The notes under the pieces are model-generated. The model saw only the letters and a program-made list of their open reading frames with translations. It was not told where the DNA came from and did not search any database. A DNA stretch of 10,502 nucleotides from Bacteroidales bacterium (GTDB taxonomy: Bacteria; Bacteroidota; Bacteroidia; Bacteroidales; UBA3824): positions 1 through 10,502 of the forward strand of contig JAEDDH010000044.1 in NCBI GenBank assembly GCA_016293845.1, written 5' to 3'. Positions 5,310 to 10,502 of this stretch are shown here, piece by piece. Every line of letters begins with the position of its first letter. Position 1 is the first letter of the stretch. The position numbers and the translations under genes are program-made.

Positions 5310-6116
5310 ATGGCATTAAACAAAGAAATTTGGGTGGAAGACATCAAAGAACAGTTGCTTCCCGACAACACCTTCGTAACCAAAGGCACCGACTATTCAG
5401 CCTTTGCCGACAACCACCAGATACACATTCCCGTAGAAACGGGCTTAATCAATGTGGAGAAAGACCGCAGCGTATTGCCCGGCACAGTTACCACCAGCGA
5501 CGACACCGAGGCTGTAATCACAATGCACCATTTCACCACCGACCCCGTGCGAGTCTACAACCCCGAAGACGTGGAACTGAGTTACGACAAACGCCGCGTT
5601 ATCACCGAAAAAATTGCCAAGAGCCTCAACCAAAAGATTGCCACCGAAGCCATCACAGCCATTGCAGCCTACAAAGGCGGAGCAATCGCAGCCACCGCCA
5701 AGGTGCTTGACATCTTGCGCGAACAGGCACAGGCATTCGACGAGGGCGACTATCCCGAAACCGACCGCTACGTGGTACTTTCGGCAGCCGCATACGCCAA
5801 ACTGTTGAAAGAACTCACCGACACACAAACCAATGCCTTCCTTGCATGTGCCGATGCCGAAACTGGCGTAATTGGCAACATCTTCGGCTTGAACATTATG
5901 AAACGATCTACCATTGCCGACAATGTGGCATACATCGCTTGGCACAAGAGCGACTACAACTTTGCCCTCGGCGATGTGGAAATCTACACACAAGAAAACG
6001 CCCCCGAATACTACGGCACAGTAATCAGTGCCAGTGCAAGATTTGGCGCATACCTTCCCCCCGTAGAACAACAGGGCAACGGCGGAAACGAAGGCCAAGG
6101 AGGCGCAGGCGACTAA
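5310..6116 (+). CDS. major capsid protein (HK97-fold)
   Basis: A 268-residue protein starting MALNKEIWVEDIKEQLLPDN, a form common to major capsid proteins of Bacteroidota phages. The order of segments fits the HK97 fold: N-terminal region with IHIPVETGLINVEKDRS, a long spine-like helix region DKRRVITEKIAKSLNQKIA, the P-domain helix around residues 129-145, RYVVLSAAAYAKLLKEL (A-domain), and IAWHKSDYNFALGDVEIYTQ followed by an ISASARFGAYLP strand. The end (QQGNGGNEGQGGAGD) is a Gly-rich flexible tail. It follows the protease/scaffold gene as in most tailed phages. Length is somewhat below Mu gpT (about 305). The next 169 bases hold no gene but a structured element. Confidence 0.85.
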   Translation: MALNKEIWVEDIKEQLLPDNTFVTKGTDYSAFADNHQIHIPVETGLINVEKDRSVLPGTVTTSDDTEAVITMHHFTTDPVRVYNPEDVELSYDKRRVITEKIAKSLNQKIATEAITAIAAYKGGAIAATAKVLDILREQAQAFDEGDYPETDRYVVLSAAAYAKLLKELTDTQTNAFLACADAETGVIGNIFGLNIMKRSTIADNVAYIAWHKSDYNFALGDVEIYTQENAPEYYGTVISASARFGAYLPPVEQQGNGGNEGQGGAGD

Positions 6117-6159
6117 TCCCGGATCTCTCTATTAAAAGTTAATAACTAAGTTTTGTCTC

Positions 6160-6271
6160 GCCCCCCCATAGGTGGAGCGCCGCAAGCATGGTCCACAGAG
6201 GCGCAATGTTTTAAGGCGCACACAATACACCCGGCCATTGAGCAAACGGACAACCGACGGGGGGCTTTTTT
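6160..6271 (+). ncRNA. structured RNA element ending in a terminator-like G/U tract
   Basis: After the capsid gene, GCCCCCC (6160-6166) can pair over seven consecutive G:C pairs with GGGGGGC (6259-6265), followed directly by six T (6266-6271). Within the 92-base insert are smaller helices: GTGGA (6172-6176) with TCCAC (6192-6196), CAATG (6204-6208) with CATTG (6236-6240), and an alternative GCGCC (6177-6181) with GGCGC (6200-6204 or 6215-6219). So it could be a separate ncRNA, or a terminator/attenuator separating capsid from tail expression. A weak promoter-like TAAGTTTTG precedes it, with no -33 box at the right distance. No RNA family recognised. The gap 6117-6285 has no credible protein gene. 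Confidence 0.5.
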
Positions 6272-6285
6272 AATCACTCAAAGAG

Positions 6286-6555
6286 ATGGAAGAAACATTT
6301 GTAGATGTATTCTCAAAGTTCGGTTTTCCTACTGCGTTGGTAATCGTTTTTATCCTGATTGCCCTTGTTGTAGGCAAGAAGGCATGGGAATACCTAAAAA
6401 AGCACGAGGAGGAGAACCTGAAACTGCGCGACCAATACATTGAGTATTTGCAGAAAGCCAATGGCGAACTTATAAGCGTGGTAAAAGAGAATACAATAGC
6501 GTTTAACTCCTTCTCTATTGTGCTTGAAAAGCTAGAGAAAAAGATTAATTCATAA
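6286..6555 (+). CDS. small single-TM coiled-coil protein (holin/BhlA-like topology)
   Basis: An 89-residue protein. Residues about 14-31 (PTALVIVFILIALVVG) form one membrane segment, followed by a long charged helix (KKHEEENLKLRDQYIEYLQK and onward) with coiled-coil character. One N-terminal membrane helix and a charged helix match BhlA/UviB-type holin-like proteins, which permeabilise the inner membrane. However it lies between capsid and sheath genes, not in a lysis cassette, and no endolysin is next to it, so the role is uncertain. It starts at ATG 6286, 14 bases after the structured element, and ends 16 bases before the sheath gene. Confidence 0.6.
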   Translation: MEETFVDVFSKFGFPTALVIVFILIALVVGKKAWEYLKKHEEENLKLRDQYIEYLQKANGELISVVKENTIAFNSFSIVLEKLEKKINS

Positions 6556-6571
6556 TTAAAACCAGAACAAT

Positions 6572-7690
6572 ATGTTACCATACGTAAAAATAGACTTTAA
6601 AAACGGCAGTCTTGGCGGCGTGGAACAGATGGACGACGGGATAACACTCGCATTCATTGCAGCCAACCTTCAACAAGACATCGATTGCCGCACTTACGAG
6701 GAGTTTGTAGACCAATTTGGAGCCGACAACGACCTTATAAAAGCGTTTTTCAGCGAGGCGGGCAAATGCCATTTGATTGTAACAGGCAAGACCGTCACCG
6801 GCAACAACGCCGAAACCAACATCAAAGCAACGCTCAGCCGAATGGACGGCGTGGTGCGCAATGTGATTGTTAGCAATTGTGAAAACCTCAACTACCTTAA
6901 AATGTTGCAGAGCGTAGGCGAATGGGCGGCAGAAGAACTGTTTGCCCCCGTGATGTTTTTTGTTTCGCTTGCCGACACCTACTACAAAACCAATCCCGAC
7001 CTAAAAGCCGCCGGCATCAACCGTGTGGCAGTGGTAGACAACGTAAACAACGCATTTGCCGACACCGCTTTGTCAGGTGTTCCGCTATTGTGGTACGTAG
7101 CAGGACGCGCAGCAAGTGTACCCGTGCAGCGTTCGTTGACAAGAGTAAAAGACGGCAGCCTTGCAGCCGCAGAATGGTACTACATTGAAGGTTCGGGCGC
7201 AAGTGCAAAGGTTAGACTTGTAACCAACACTTACGCCGAAGGTAAGCACGAAAAAGGCTTTATTACAGTGCGCACATTCCAAGGCAAAGCGGGCTACTAC
7301 ATTAGCGACGACCTTATGGCCACCGCCGCAAGCGACGATTACGCACTTGTACCACGCCGCAGAACTATCGACAAAGCCTACCGCGTAGCCTACAAAACTC
7401 TTGTAGAATACATCGGCGACGAAATACCCGCAACAGCCGACGGCACAATACCCACTGCAATATGCAAGGAGATTGAAAACAACGTGGAACGCAACATCTA
7501 TTCGCTTATGACCGTGGAAGGCAACCTTAGTGTTGACACATCCAATCCCAACGACAAAGGCGTTACCTGTTACGTAGACCCCAAACAAAACGTTGTTGCC
7601 ACATCGCGCATCGACATCACCCTCAAAGTAAAACCCTACGGATACACCAAGTACATTGAAGTGAAGTTGGGATTTGATACTAATGCTTAA
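6572..7690 (+). CDS. DUF2586-type protein, probable contractile tail sheath
   Basis: A 372-residue protein whose N-terminus (KIDFKNGSLGGVEQMDDGI) and central part resemble the DUF2586 family found in Mu-like phages of Bacteroidota. The position directly before the tail tube gene and the length fit a tail sheath, the outer contractile cylinder. The ending fits too: a region from AYRVAYKTLVEYIGDEIPA to the closing SRIDITLKVKPYGYTKYIEVKLGF, which is the helix-plus-strand arrangement seen at the C-terminus of sheath proteins, used for inter-subunit linkage. No signal peptide or membrane segment. The sheath call is inferred from family memory and gene order. Confidence 0.65.
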   Translation: MLPYVKIDFKNGSLGGVEQMDDGITLAFIAANLQQDIDCRTYEEFVDQFGADNDLIKAFFSEAGKCHLIVTGKTVTGNNAETNIKATLSRMDGVVRNVIVSNCENLNYLKMLQSVGEWAAEELFAPVMFFVSLADTYYKTNPDLKAAGINRVAVVDNVNNAFADTALSGVPLLWYVAGRAASVPVQRSLTRVKDGSLAAAEWYYIEGSGASAKVRLVTNTYAEGKHEKGFITVRTFQGKAGYYISDDLMATAASDDYALVPRRRTIDKAYRVAYKTLVEYIGDEIPATADGTIPTAICKEIENNVERNIYSLMTVEGNLSVDTSNPNDKGVTCYVDPKQNVVATSRIDITLKVKPYGYTKYIEVKLGFDTNA

Positions 7691-7737
7691 TGCACAATGC
7701 ATAATGCATAATTTATAATTCATAATTCGTAATTATT
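7688..7737. repeat. A+T-rich heptamer-type repeat between sheath and tube
   Basis: Units of AATGCAC, AATGCAT and AATTCAT fill the gap. The sheath stop (TAA, 7688-7690) is the first repeat unit and the array ends in AATTATT just before ATG 7738. Confidence 0.7.
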
Positions 7738-8172
7738 ATGGCACAAACAATTCAACAGACATTTGATAGCACCGAGTACACGTTTGCCGATATTACGGTA
7801 CGTGTAGGCGGTGTGGACATCACCAAGATACAAAAGGTGGCTTACAAGGTTAGCCAAAAGAAAGACGCGATCTACGGCAAAGGTGTAAACCCCATTGCAG
7901 TGCAGCGTGGACAAAAGACCTACGATGGCAGCATCGACCTTTTGCAAAGCGAATTTGAGAGCCTTATCTCAATGTCGCCCAATCACGACCTACTCTCTTT
8001 GCACTTCGACATCACAGTTACCTACGGCAACGCAGAACGCGGCGACACATTGATTACCGACGTATTGCAAGGCTGTGAATTTACCGAAGCACAGCATTCG
8101 CTCGGCAACGACGAAACCTACATGAAGGTATCGCTGCCAATTGTATTTCTTAACCTTATCAGTATGAAATAA
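7738..8172 (+). CDS. tail tube protein
   Basis: A 144-residue protein. It has the beta-rich pattern of phage tail tubes: YTFADITVRVGGVDITKIQK at the N-terminus, then YKVSQKKDAIYGKGVNPIAV with RGQKTYDGSIDLLQSEFESL (about residues 40-80), a middle LHFDITVTYGNAERGDTL and a final KVSLPIVFLNLISM strand. Tube subunits stack as hexamers to form the channel inside the sheath. It lies between the sheath and chaperone genes as in Mu and P2. The stop TAA begins the next repeat. Confidence 0.8.
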   Translation: MAQTIQQTFDSTEYTFADITVRVGGVDITKIQKVAYKVSQKKDAIYGKGVNPIAVQRGQKTYDGSIDLLQSEFESLISMSPNHDLLSLHFDITVTYGNAERGDTLITDVLQGCEFTEAQHSLGNDETYMKVSLPIVFLNLISMK

Positions 8173-8203
8173 TTCATAATGCATAATTCATAATTAGTAA
8201 TTA
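8170..8203. repeat. A+T-rich heptamer-type repeat between tube and chaperone
   Basis: AATTCAT, AATGCAT and AATTCAT units followed by AATTAGTAATTA. The tube stop codon is formed by the first bases, and ATG 8206 follows after AAA. Confidence 0.7.
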
Positions 8204-8205
8204 AA

Positions 8206-8523
8206 ATGGAACAAAACGAAAAACAGGCCCTAACAGGTGAAGCCACCGAGGGTCAAATCAACCAATGGAAAAAACAGCACGGCGAAGTATACGCCGTAAA
8301 AGCCGACGGCAAAGTGTGCTATCTGCGCAAACCCGACCGCAAGGTGTTGGCATACGTATCGAGCATTGGCAACAACCCTATTAAAATGGCAGAAGCCATG
8401 TTTAACAATTGTTGGCTTGGCGGCTGCGAAGAGTTTAAAACCGACGATTCGCTGTTTTTTGGCGCGGCTCAGAAAATGGGCGGACTTATCCAGATTAAAG
8501 AAGCCGAACTCTCAAAATTATAG
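8206..8523 (+). CDS. tail assembly chaperone (short form)
   Basis: A 105-residue protein. The pattern QINQWKKQHGEVYAVKADGK, CYLRKPDRKVLAYV and the later FNNCWLGGCEEFKTDDSLFF is that of the short tail assembly chaperones that coat the tape measure protein before tube polymerisation (gpG of lambda, gp41 of Mu). It follows the tube gene. Its stop (TAG 8521-8523) is preceded by a run of four A (8514-8517), from which a -1 shift leads into a 56-codon extension (see 8517-8687). Confidence 0.75.
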   Translation: MEQNEKQALTGEATEGQINQWKKQHGEVYAVKADGKVCYLRKPDRKVLAYVSSIGNNPIKMAEAMFNNCWLGGCEEFKTDDSLFFGAAQKMGGLIQIKEAELSKL

Positions 8524-8610
8524 AGGAGGCCAAAATCCAGCCCAACGATGCTATAAGGCAGATAAACGCTCAATTGCGCTACTACCTGCACATCGACCCC
8601 GACCTCCTCT
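8513..8610 (+). promoter_or_regulatory. candidate -1 frameshift signal: A-run plus long-range stem
   Basis: CAAAATTA (8513-8520) carries the possible slip site, immediately before the stop codon. Starting at 8522, AGAGGAGG can pair perfectly with CCTCCTCT at 8603-8610, an 8-bp helix with a 73-base loop that could act as a roadblock, with an inner part free to form a pseudoknot. Spacing from the slip site is only about four bases, shorter than is typical, so a stop-stimulated slip is an alternative. Confidence 0.4.
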
Positions 8611-8687
8611 CTGATAGGGATTGGGCTGAGTGTTTCAACGGTCTTGTATGGATAAGACAACAAGAAGCCAAATACAACAATGCATAA
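8517..8687 (+). CDS. -1 frame extension of the tail assembly chaperone (second chaperone domain)
   Basis: Read in the -1 frame relative to the chaperone, 56 codons are open and give IIEEAKIQPNDAIRQINAQL, RYYLHIDPDLLSDRDWAECF, NGLVWIRQQEAKYNNA, then TAA. The composition, the D-P-D..L turn and the W/F spacing look like a genuine second chaperone domain (lambda gpT-like), not noise. There is no ATG or GTG start in it, and the frame is closed by a stop at about 8494, so only bases 8497-8523 overlap the short form. A -1 slip at A-AAA (8514-8517) would give a fusion of 104 + 56 = 160 residues. The slip site is not a canonical X-XXY-YYZ heptamer (P-site lysine codon re-pairs; the A-site codon does not). 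Stop falls in the AATGCATAATT repeat. Being coding is likely; the frameshift mechanism is inference. Confidence 0.65.
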   Translation: MIEEAKIQPNDAIRQINAQLRYYLHIDPDLLSDRDWAECFNGLVWIRQQEAKYNNA

Positions 8688-8718
8688 TTGACAATTAAAA
8701 ATTGACAATTGACAATTA
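8679..8718. repeat. A+T-rich spacer repeat with ATTGACAATT units
   Basis: After AATGCATAATT come three copies of ATTGACAATT-type units (8687-8718). It carries the stop of the chaperone extension and ends three bases before ATG 8722. It differs from the other spacers by GAC replacing TCAT. Confidence 0.55.
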
Positions 8719-8721
8719 GAA

Positions 8722-9015
8722 ATGAAGACCACAGTATTACCCAATCAGAGCATATTTGACATAGCATTGCAGACGGCGGGCAACGCTGATGCTGCGCTTA
8801 CCATAGCAGACAAAAACGGTTTGGATCTTAGCACAGCATTAGAACCCGGCAAGGAATTGGAAACCGGCGTACCCGCCAAGTCTGCGGCTGTGGCAATGCT
8901 TGCAGCAGAACCATCTGCCACCGGCATAACCGATGCCGACGACATAAGGTTTACAGGTATTGGCTTTATGACCATAGAGGGCCAAAGTAGGCTCACGGGA
9001 TTTAGGGTAAGGTGA
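8722..9015 (+). CDS. LysM-like tail protein (gpX-type)
   Basis: A 97-residue protein. Residues 1-45 (TVLPNQSIFDIALQTAGNAD, AALTIADKNGLDLSTAL, EPGKELETG) have the LysM pattern of a start strand, a SIFDIA helix, an A.KNGL turn and a G-rich ending. P2 gpX/tail protein X and equivalents in Bacteroidota phages carry such domains, thought to bind peptidoglycan or the tail hub during injection. The C-terminal part ends in DIRFTGIGFMTIEGQSRL. It lies directly after the chaperone region and before the baseplate J-like gene. No signal peptide, consistent with a virion part. Confidence 0.65.
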   Translation: MKTTVLPNQSIFDIALQTAGNADAALTIADKNGLDLSTALEPGKELETGVPAKSAAVAMLAAEPSATGITDADDIRFTGIGFMTIEGQSRLTGFRVR

Positions 9016-9018
9016 TAC

Positions 9019-9050
9019 TGCATAATTCATAATTCATAATGCATAATTAC
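9019..9050. repeat. A+T-rich heptamer-type repeat before the baseplate gene
   Basis: AATTCAT repeated twice with flanking GCATAATTCAT and AATGCATAATTA units. The following start is AATTACTATGG, a spacing similar to the other genes of this operon. Confidence 0.65.
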
Positions 9051-9051
9051 T

Positions 9052-9882
9052 ATGGCACGTACAACGAGTGAGATATTAGAAGAACTGCAAAAGCAATGGA
9101 TGGCATCAACGGCGGTGCAAGAACTGTATGGGTTTAATCCGGGCGAACGTTGGGATGCCCATTTTTCAAAGGTGAGCATCGAAGGCATAATCCTCTACAT
9201 AGTGGCGTACTGCGCACACGTGTTGGAAGCACTGTTTGAGAGCACCAAGAATGAAGTGGAAGAGCGGTTTTTGCAACAGTTGCCGGGTACAACTCGCTGG
9301 TATGTCCAAAAGTTGAAAGAATATCTCTACAACTTTGAGTTAGACGAATGGGGCAACCCCATACTTGACGGACACACCGACGACGAGATAGCACAGGCAC
9401 GCATAATAAAACACGCCGTGGCCATCGACGATGCCGTTTCGGGTATACTGTTACTAAAAATAGCAGGAGAGAGCAACGGCAACCGCGTGCCACTCACCGA
9501 GCAAGAGGAGCAGATACAAGAATACATACTCCGCATCAAATACGCCGGAGTTAAAACACGGCTTATCAATGCTGTGGGTGATATATTCAATTGTAAAGTA
9601 GCCATCTGGTACGATCCGCTACTCAAAAGCAACGAAGTGCAAGCCGACTGCGAGGCAGCAATGAAAACCTATTTGCAAAACCTACCCTTCAACGGCGAGT
9701 TTTCTATTATGGCACTCACCGACACACTCCAAGCCGTAAAAGGTGTAAAGATAGTGCAGGTGCGCAATTGTTCTGCCATCGATGCGCTCCTCAGTTCGTA
9801 TCAAATAGCAGACAAAGCAACGCCATACGCTGGATACTTTAATCCGGGAACGTTGGATATTGAGATGAAACCGTATGTTTAA
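9052..9882 (+). CDS. baseplate J-like protein
   Basis: A 276-residue protein. The C-terminal half (residues about 160-275: YAGVKTRLINAVGDIFNCKV, AMKTYLQNLPFNGEFSIMAL, TDTLQAVKGVKIVQVRNCSA) fits the last domains of the J/gp47 baseplate family, in which a ring of subunits forms the wedge around the hub. The N-terminal half contains SEILEELQKQWMAS and an ALFESTKNEVEERFLQQLPG helix. It is shorter than Mu gp47 (about 360). The order LysM-like protein, then J-like protein, agrees with a baseplate module. Confidence 0.65.
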   Translation: MARTTSEILEELQKQWMASTAVQELYGFNPGERWDAHFSKVSIEGIILYIVAYCAHVLEALFESTKNEVEERFLQQLPGTTRWYVQKLKEYLYNFELDEWGNPILDGHTDDEIAQARIIKHAVAIDDAVSGILLLKIAGESNGNRVPLTEQEEQIQEYILRIKYAGVKTRLINAVGDIFNCKVAIWYDPLLKSNEVQADCEAAMKTYLQNLPFNGEFSIMALTDTLQAVKGVKIVQVRNCSAIDALLSSYQIADKATPYAGYFNPGTLDIEMKPYV

Positions 9883-9920
9883 TGCATAATTCATAATGCA
9901 TAATTCACAATTCAGAATTA
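9880..9920. repeat. A+T-rich heptamer-type repeat after the baseplate gene
   Basis: AATGCAT and AATTCAT units with AATTCACAATTCAGAATTA at the end. The baseplate stop TAA (9880-9882) is the first unit. An upstream ATG at 9896 inside the repeat is in frame with the next gene but is probably not used. Confidence 0.7.
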
Positions 9921-9922
9921 AG

Positions 9923-10438
9923 ATGCACGAGCAAGTATATAAAACCGATTTTGCCACCACAGCCATACTGCTGTTGCCAATGCCGCTGCGCAAGGCGGGC
10001 ATTGTGGCGGTGGTGTGTGCAATAATGTGGATATACAACGCGATACGCGACAGACTAAACGCCTACCGCGACGACACCTTTATACAATTGAAATACAACG
10101 CACAGGTGTGCCGCCTTGAATACTGCCTCAATCGGCTATTCAACGACGGCGAACCCGGCATAACTGTTACCGACAGTCAGGCAGAAGTGGCAGAACCATA
10201 CTACCTCTACCGTCGCGAGCCACGACCGCAGAGCATAGAGATGCTTGTTTGCCATCGCAGTATGGAACAGCACATAATGCTCAACGACCGCGTCCACAAC
10301 AAAGAAGAACGGTTTGACTTTACGGTGGAAGTTCCGCCCGAGATAGCATTGGGCGACGAGATATTGGCACGGTTCACCTCGGTGGTAAACAACGCAAAGA
10401 CACCGGGAAGGAAATGGAGGTTAATTCATAATTCATAA
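9923..10438 (+). CDS. conserved Bacteroidota phage protein, probable baseplate/tail accessory
   Basis: A 171-residue protein from ATG 9923; a start at 9896 would add nine residues encoded by repeat DNA. An N-terminal segment PLRKAGIVAVVCAIMWIYNAI (about 21-41) is hydrophobic and may be buried in an assembly. It continues with LKYNAQVCRLEYCLNRLFND (about 55-74), GITVTD, then PYYLYRREPRPQ and, near the end, RFDFTVEVPPEIALGDEILA. I have a general memory of this arrangement in tail regions of Bacteroidota phages but no assigned function. The last four codons (I-H-N-S) and stop are made of the AATTCAT repeat. Confidence 0.55.
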   Translation: MHEQVYKTDFATTAILLLPMPLRKAGIVAVVCAIMWIYNAIRDRLNAYRDDTFIQLKYNAQVCRLEYCLNRLFNDGEPGITVTDSQAEVAEPYYLYRREPRPQSIEMLVCHRSMEQHIMLNDRVHNKEERFDFTVEVPPEIALGDEILARFTSVVNNAKTPGRKWRLIHNS

Positions 10439-10475
10439 TTCACAATTCATAATTCACAATTCATAATTCACAATT
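10423..10475. repeat. heptamer array, seven units AATTCAT/AATTCAC
   Basis: Seven consecutive heptamers at 10423-10471 in the order T,T,C,T,C,T,C for the last base, then AATT, then ATG 10476. This is the cleanest tandem array in the window. It contains the end of the preceding gene and leads straight into the start of the next. Confidence 0.85.
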
Positions 10476-10502
10476 ATGGCACAGAAAGAGACAATATTAG
10501 GC
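10476..10502 (+). CDS. 5' end of the next tail gene (partial)
   Basis: ATG at 10476 opens MAQKETILG and runs out of the window. It follows the heptamer array directly. Nine codons are not enough to name a family; since no tape-measure gene follows the chaperone, this could be that gene or another baseplate gene. Confidence 0.6.

Noticed and set aside
5445..6098. 217-codon leftward open frame opposite the major capsid gene
   Set aside because: Antisense shadow of the capsid gene; composition (Cys, Val, Gly rich) follows from reverse-reading codons, with no leader or family resemblance.
6153..6443. 96-codon rightward frame over the capsid-tail gap
   Set aside because: Overlaps the structured element and the start of the membrane protein gene in another frame; no plausible leader or family, and the paired G/C arms explain the sequence better.
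7085..7723. 212-codon leftward open frame opposite the sheath gene
   Set aside because: Antisense shadow; its start lies in the intergenic repeat and it is Cys/Val-rich with no recognisable domain.
8366..8614. 82-codon frame overlapping the chaperone gene
   Set aside because: It is in the other alternative frame, not the -1 frame of the chaperone extension, and is basic and low in structure.
9923..10438. The 171-residue protein as a tape measure or holin because of its hydrophobic N-terminus
   Set aside because: Too short for a tape measure and most of the protein is soluble with Trp/Tyr-rich strands; baseplate accessory role fits better.
10423..10475. Heptamer arrays as a CRISPR array
   Set aside because: Units of seven bases without spacers; a simple tandem repeat, not CRISPR.

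Overview
This window is part of the structural (head and tail) region of a Mu-like contractile-tailed prophage or phage of a Bacteroidota (Bacteroidales-type) host. The phage assignment rests on a recognisable set of virion genes: Mu gpF-like minor head protein, DUF935 (Mu gp29-like) portal, gp36-like and gp37-like connector/tail-completion proteins, HTH terminase-small-subunit-like protein, prohead protease, major capsid protein, DUF2586-type sheath candidate, tail tube, tail assembly chaperone, LysM/gpX-like protein and a baseplate J-like protein. The host assignment rests on promoters of the Bacteroides type (TTTG, 19 nt, TAnnTTTG), A+T-rich leaders without Shine-Dalgarno sequences, and the AATTCAT-type heptamer repeats that fill most gene gaps.

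Layout. Positions 1-3694 read leftward: a gp37-like tail-completion protein (3694-3212), a gp36-like protein (3167-2637), the portal (2574-1411), a MuF head protein with an extra C-terminal nuclease-like domain (1381-143), and the first 11 codons of a further gene (34-1). A divergent promoter region lies at 3695-3829. Positions 3830-10502 read rightward: terminase-small-like HTH protein, prohead protease with fused scaffold, major capsid, a 112-nt structured element, a small membrane/coiled-coil protein, sheath, tube, chaperone with a probable -1 frameshift extension, LysM-like protein, baseplate J-like protein, a conserved phage protein of unknown role, and the first 9 codons of another gene. 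No gene-free stretch exceeds 300 bases.

How the parts fit. The two strands together supply most of a head (portal, MuF, protease, capsid) and most of a contractile tail (sheath, tube, chaperones, gpX, baseplate). The large terminase is not seen, and no tape-measure gene lies directly after the chaperone, where it is usually found. Splitting the head genes between strands differs from the single-direction order of Mu itself.

Most notable points: (1) the MuF protein ends in a horizontally acquired-looking, A+T-rich domain with an E..D..DxK restriction-endonuclease/CdiA-toxin-like pattern, so it resembles a MuF polymorphic toxin; (2) directly behind it sits a compact, previously unannotated-looking small RNA locus (promoter 50-80, two hairpins, U8 terminator, about 62 nt) on the opposite strand, divergent from a gene that stands in the immunity position; (3) a hidden -1 frame tail-chaperone extension at 8517-8687; (4) a 24-nt palindromic repeat present in two copies with a compensatory base-pair change, one copy intergenic and one inserted as exactly eight codons in the protease gene; (5) AATTCAT-type repeats that supply stop codons and lead into start codons. 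All functional statements are from reading the sequence; no searches were run.
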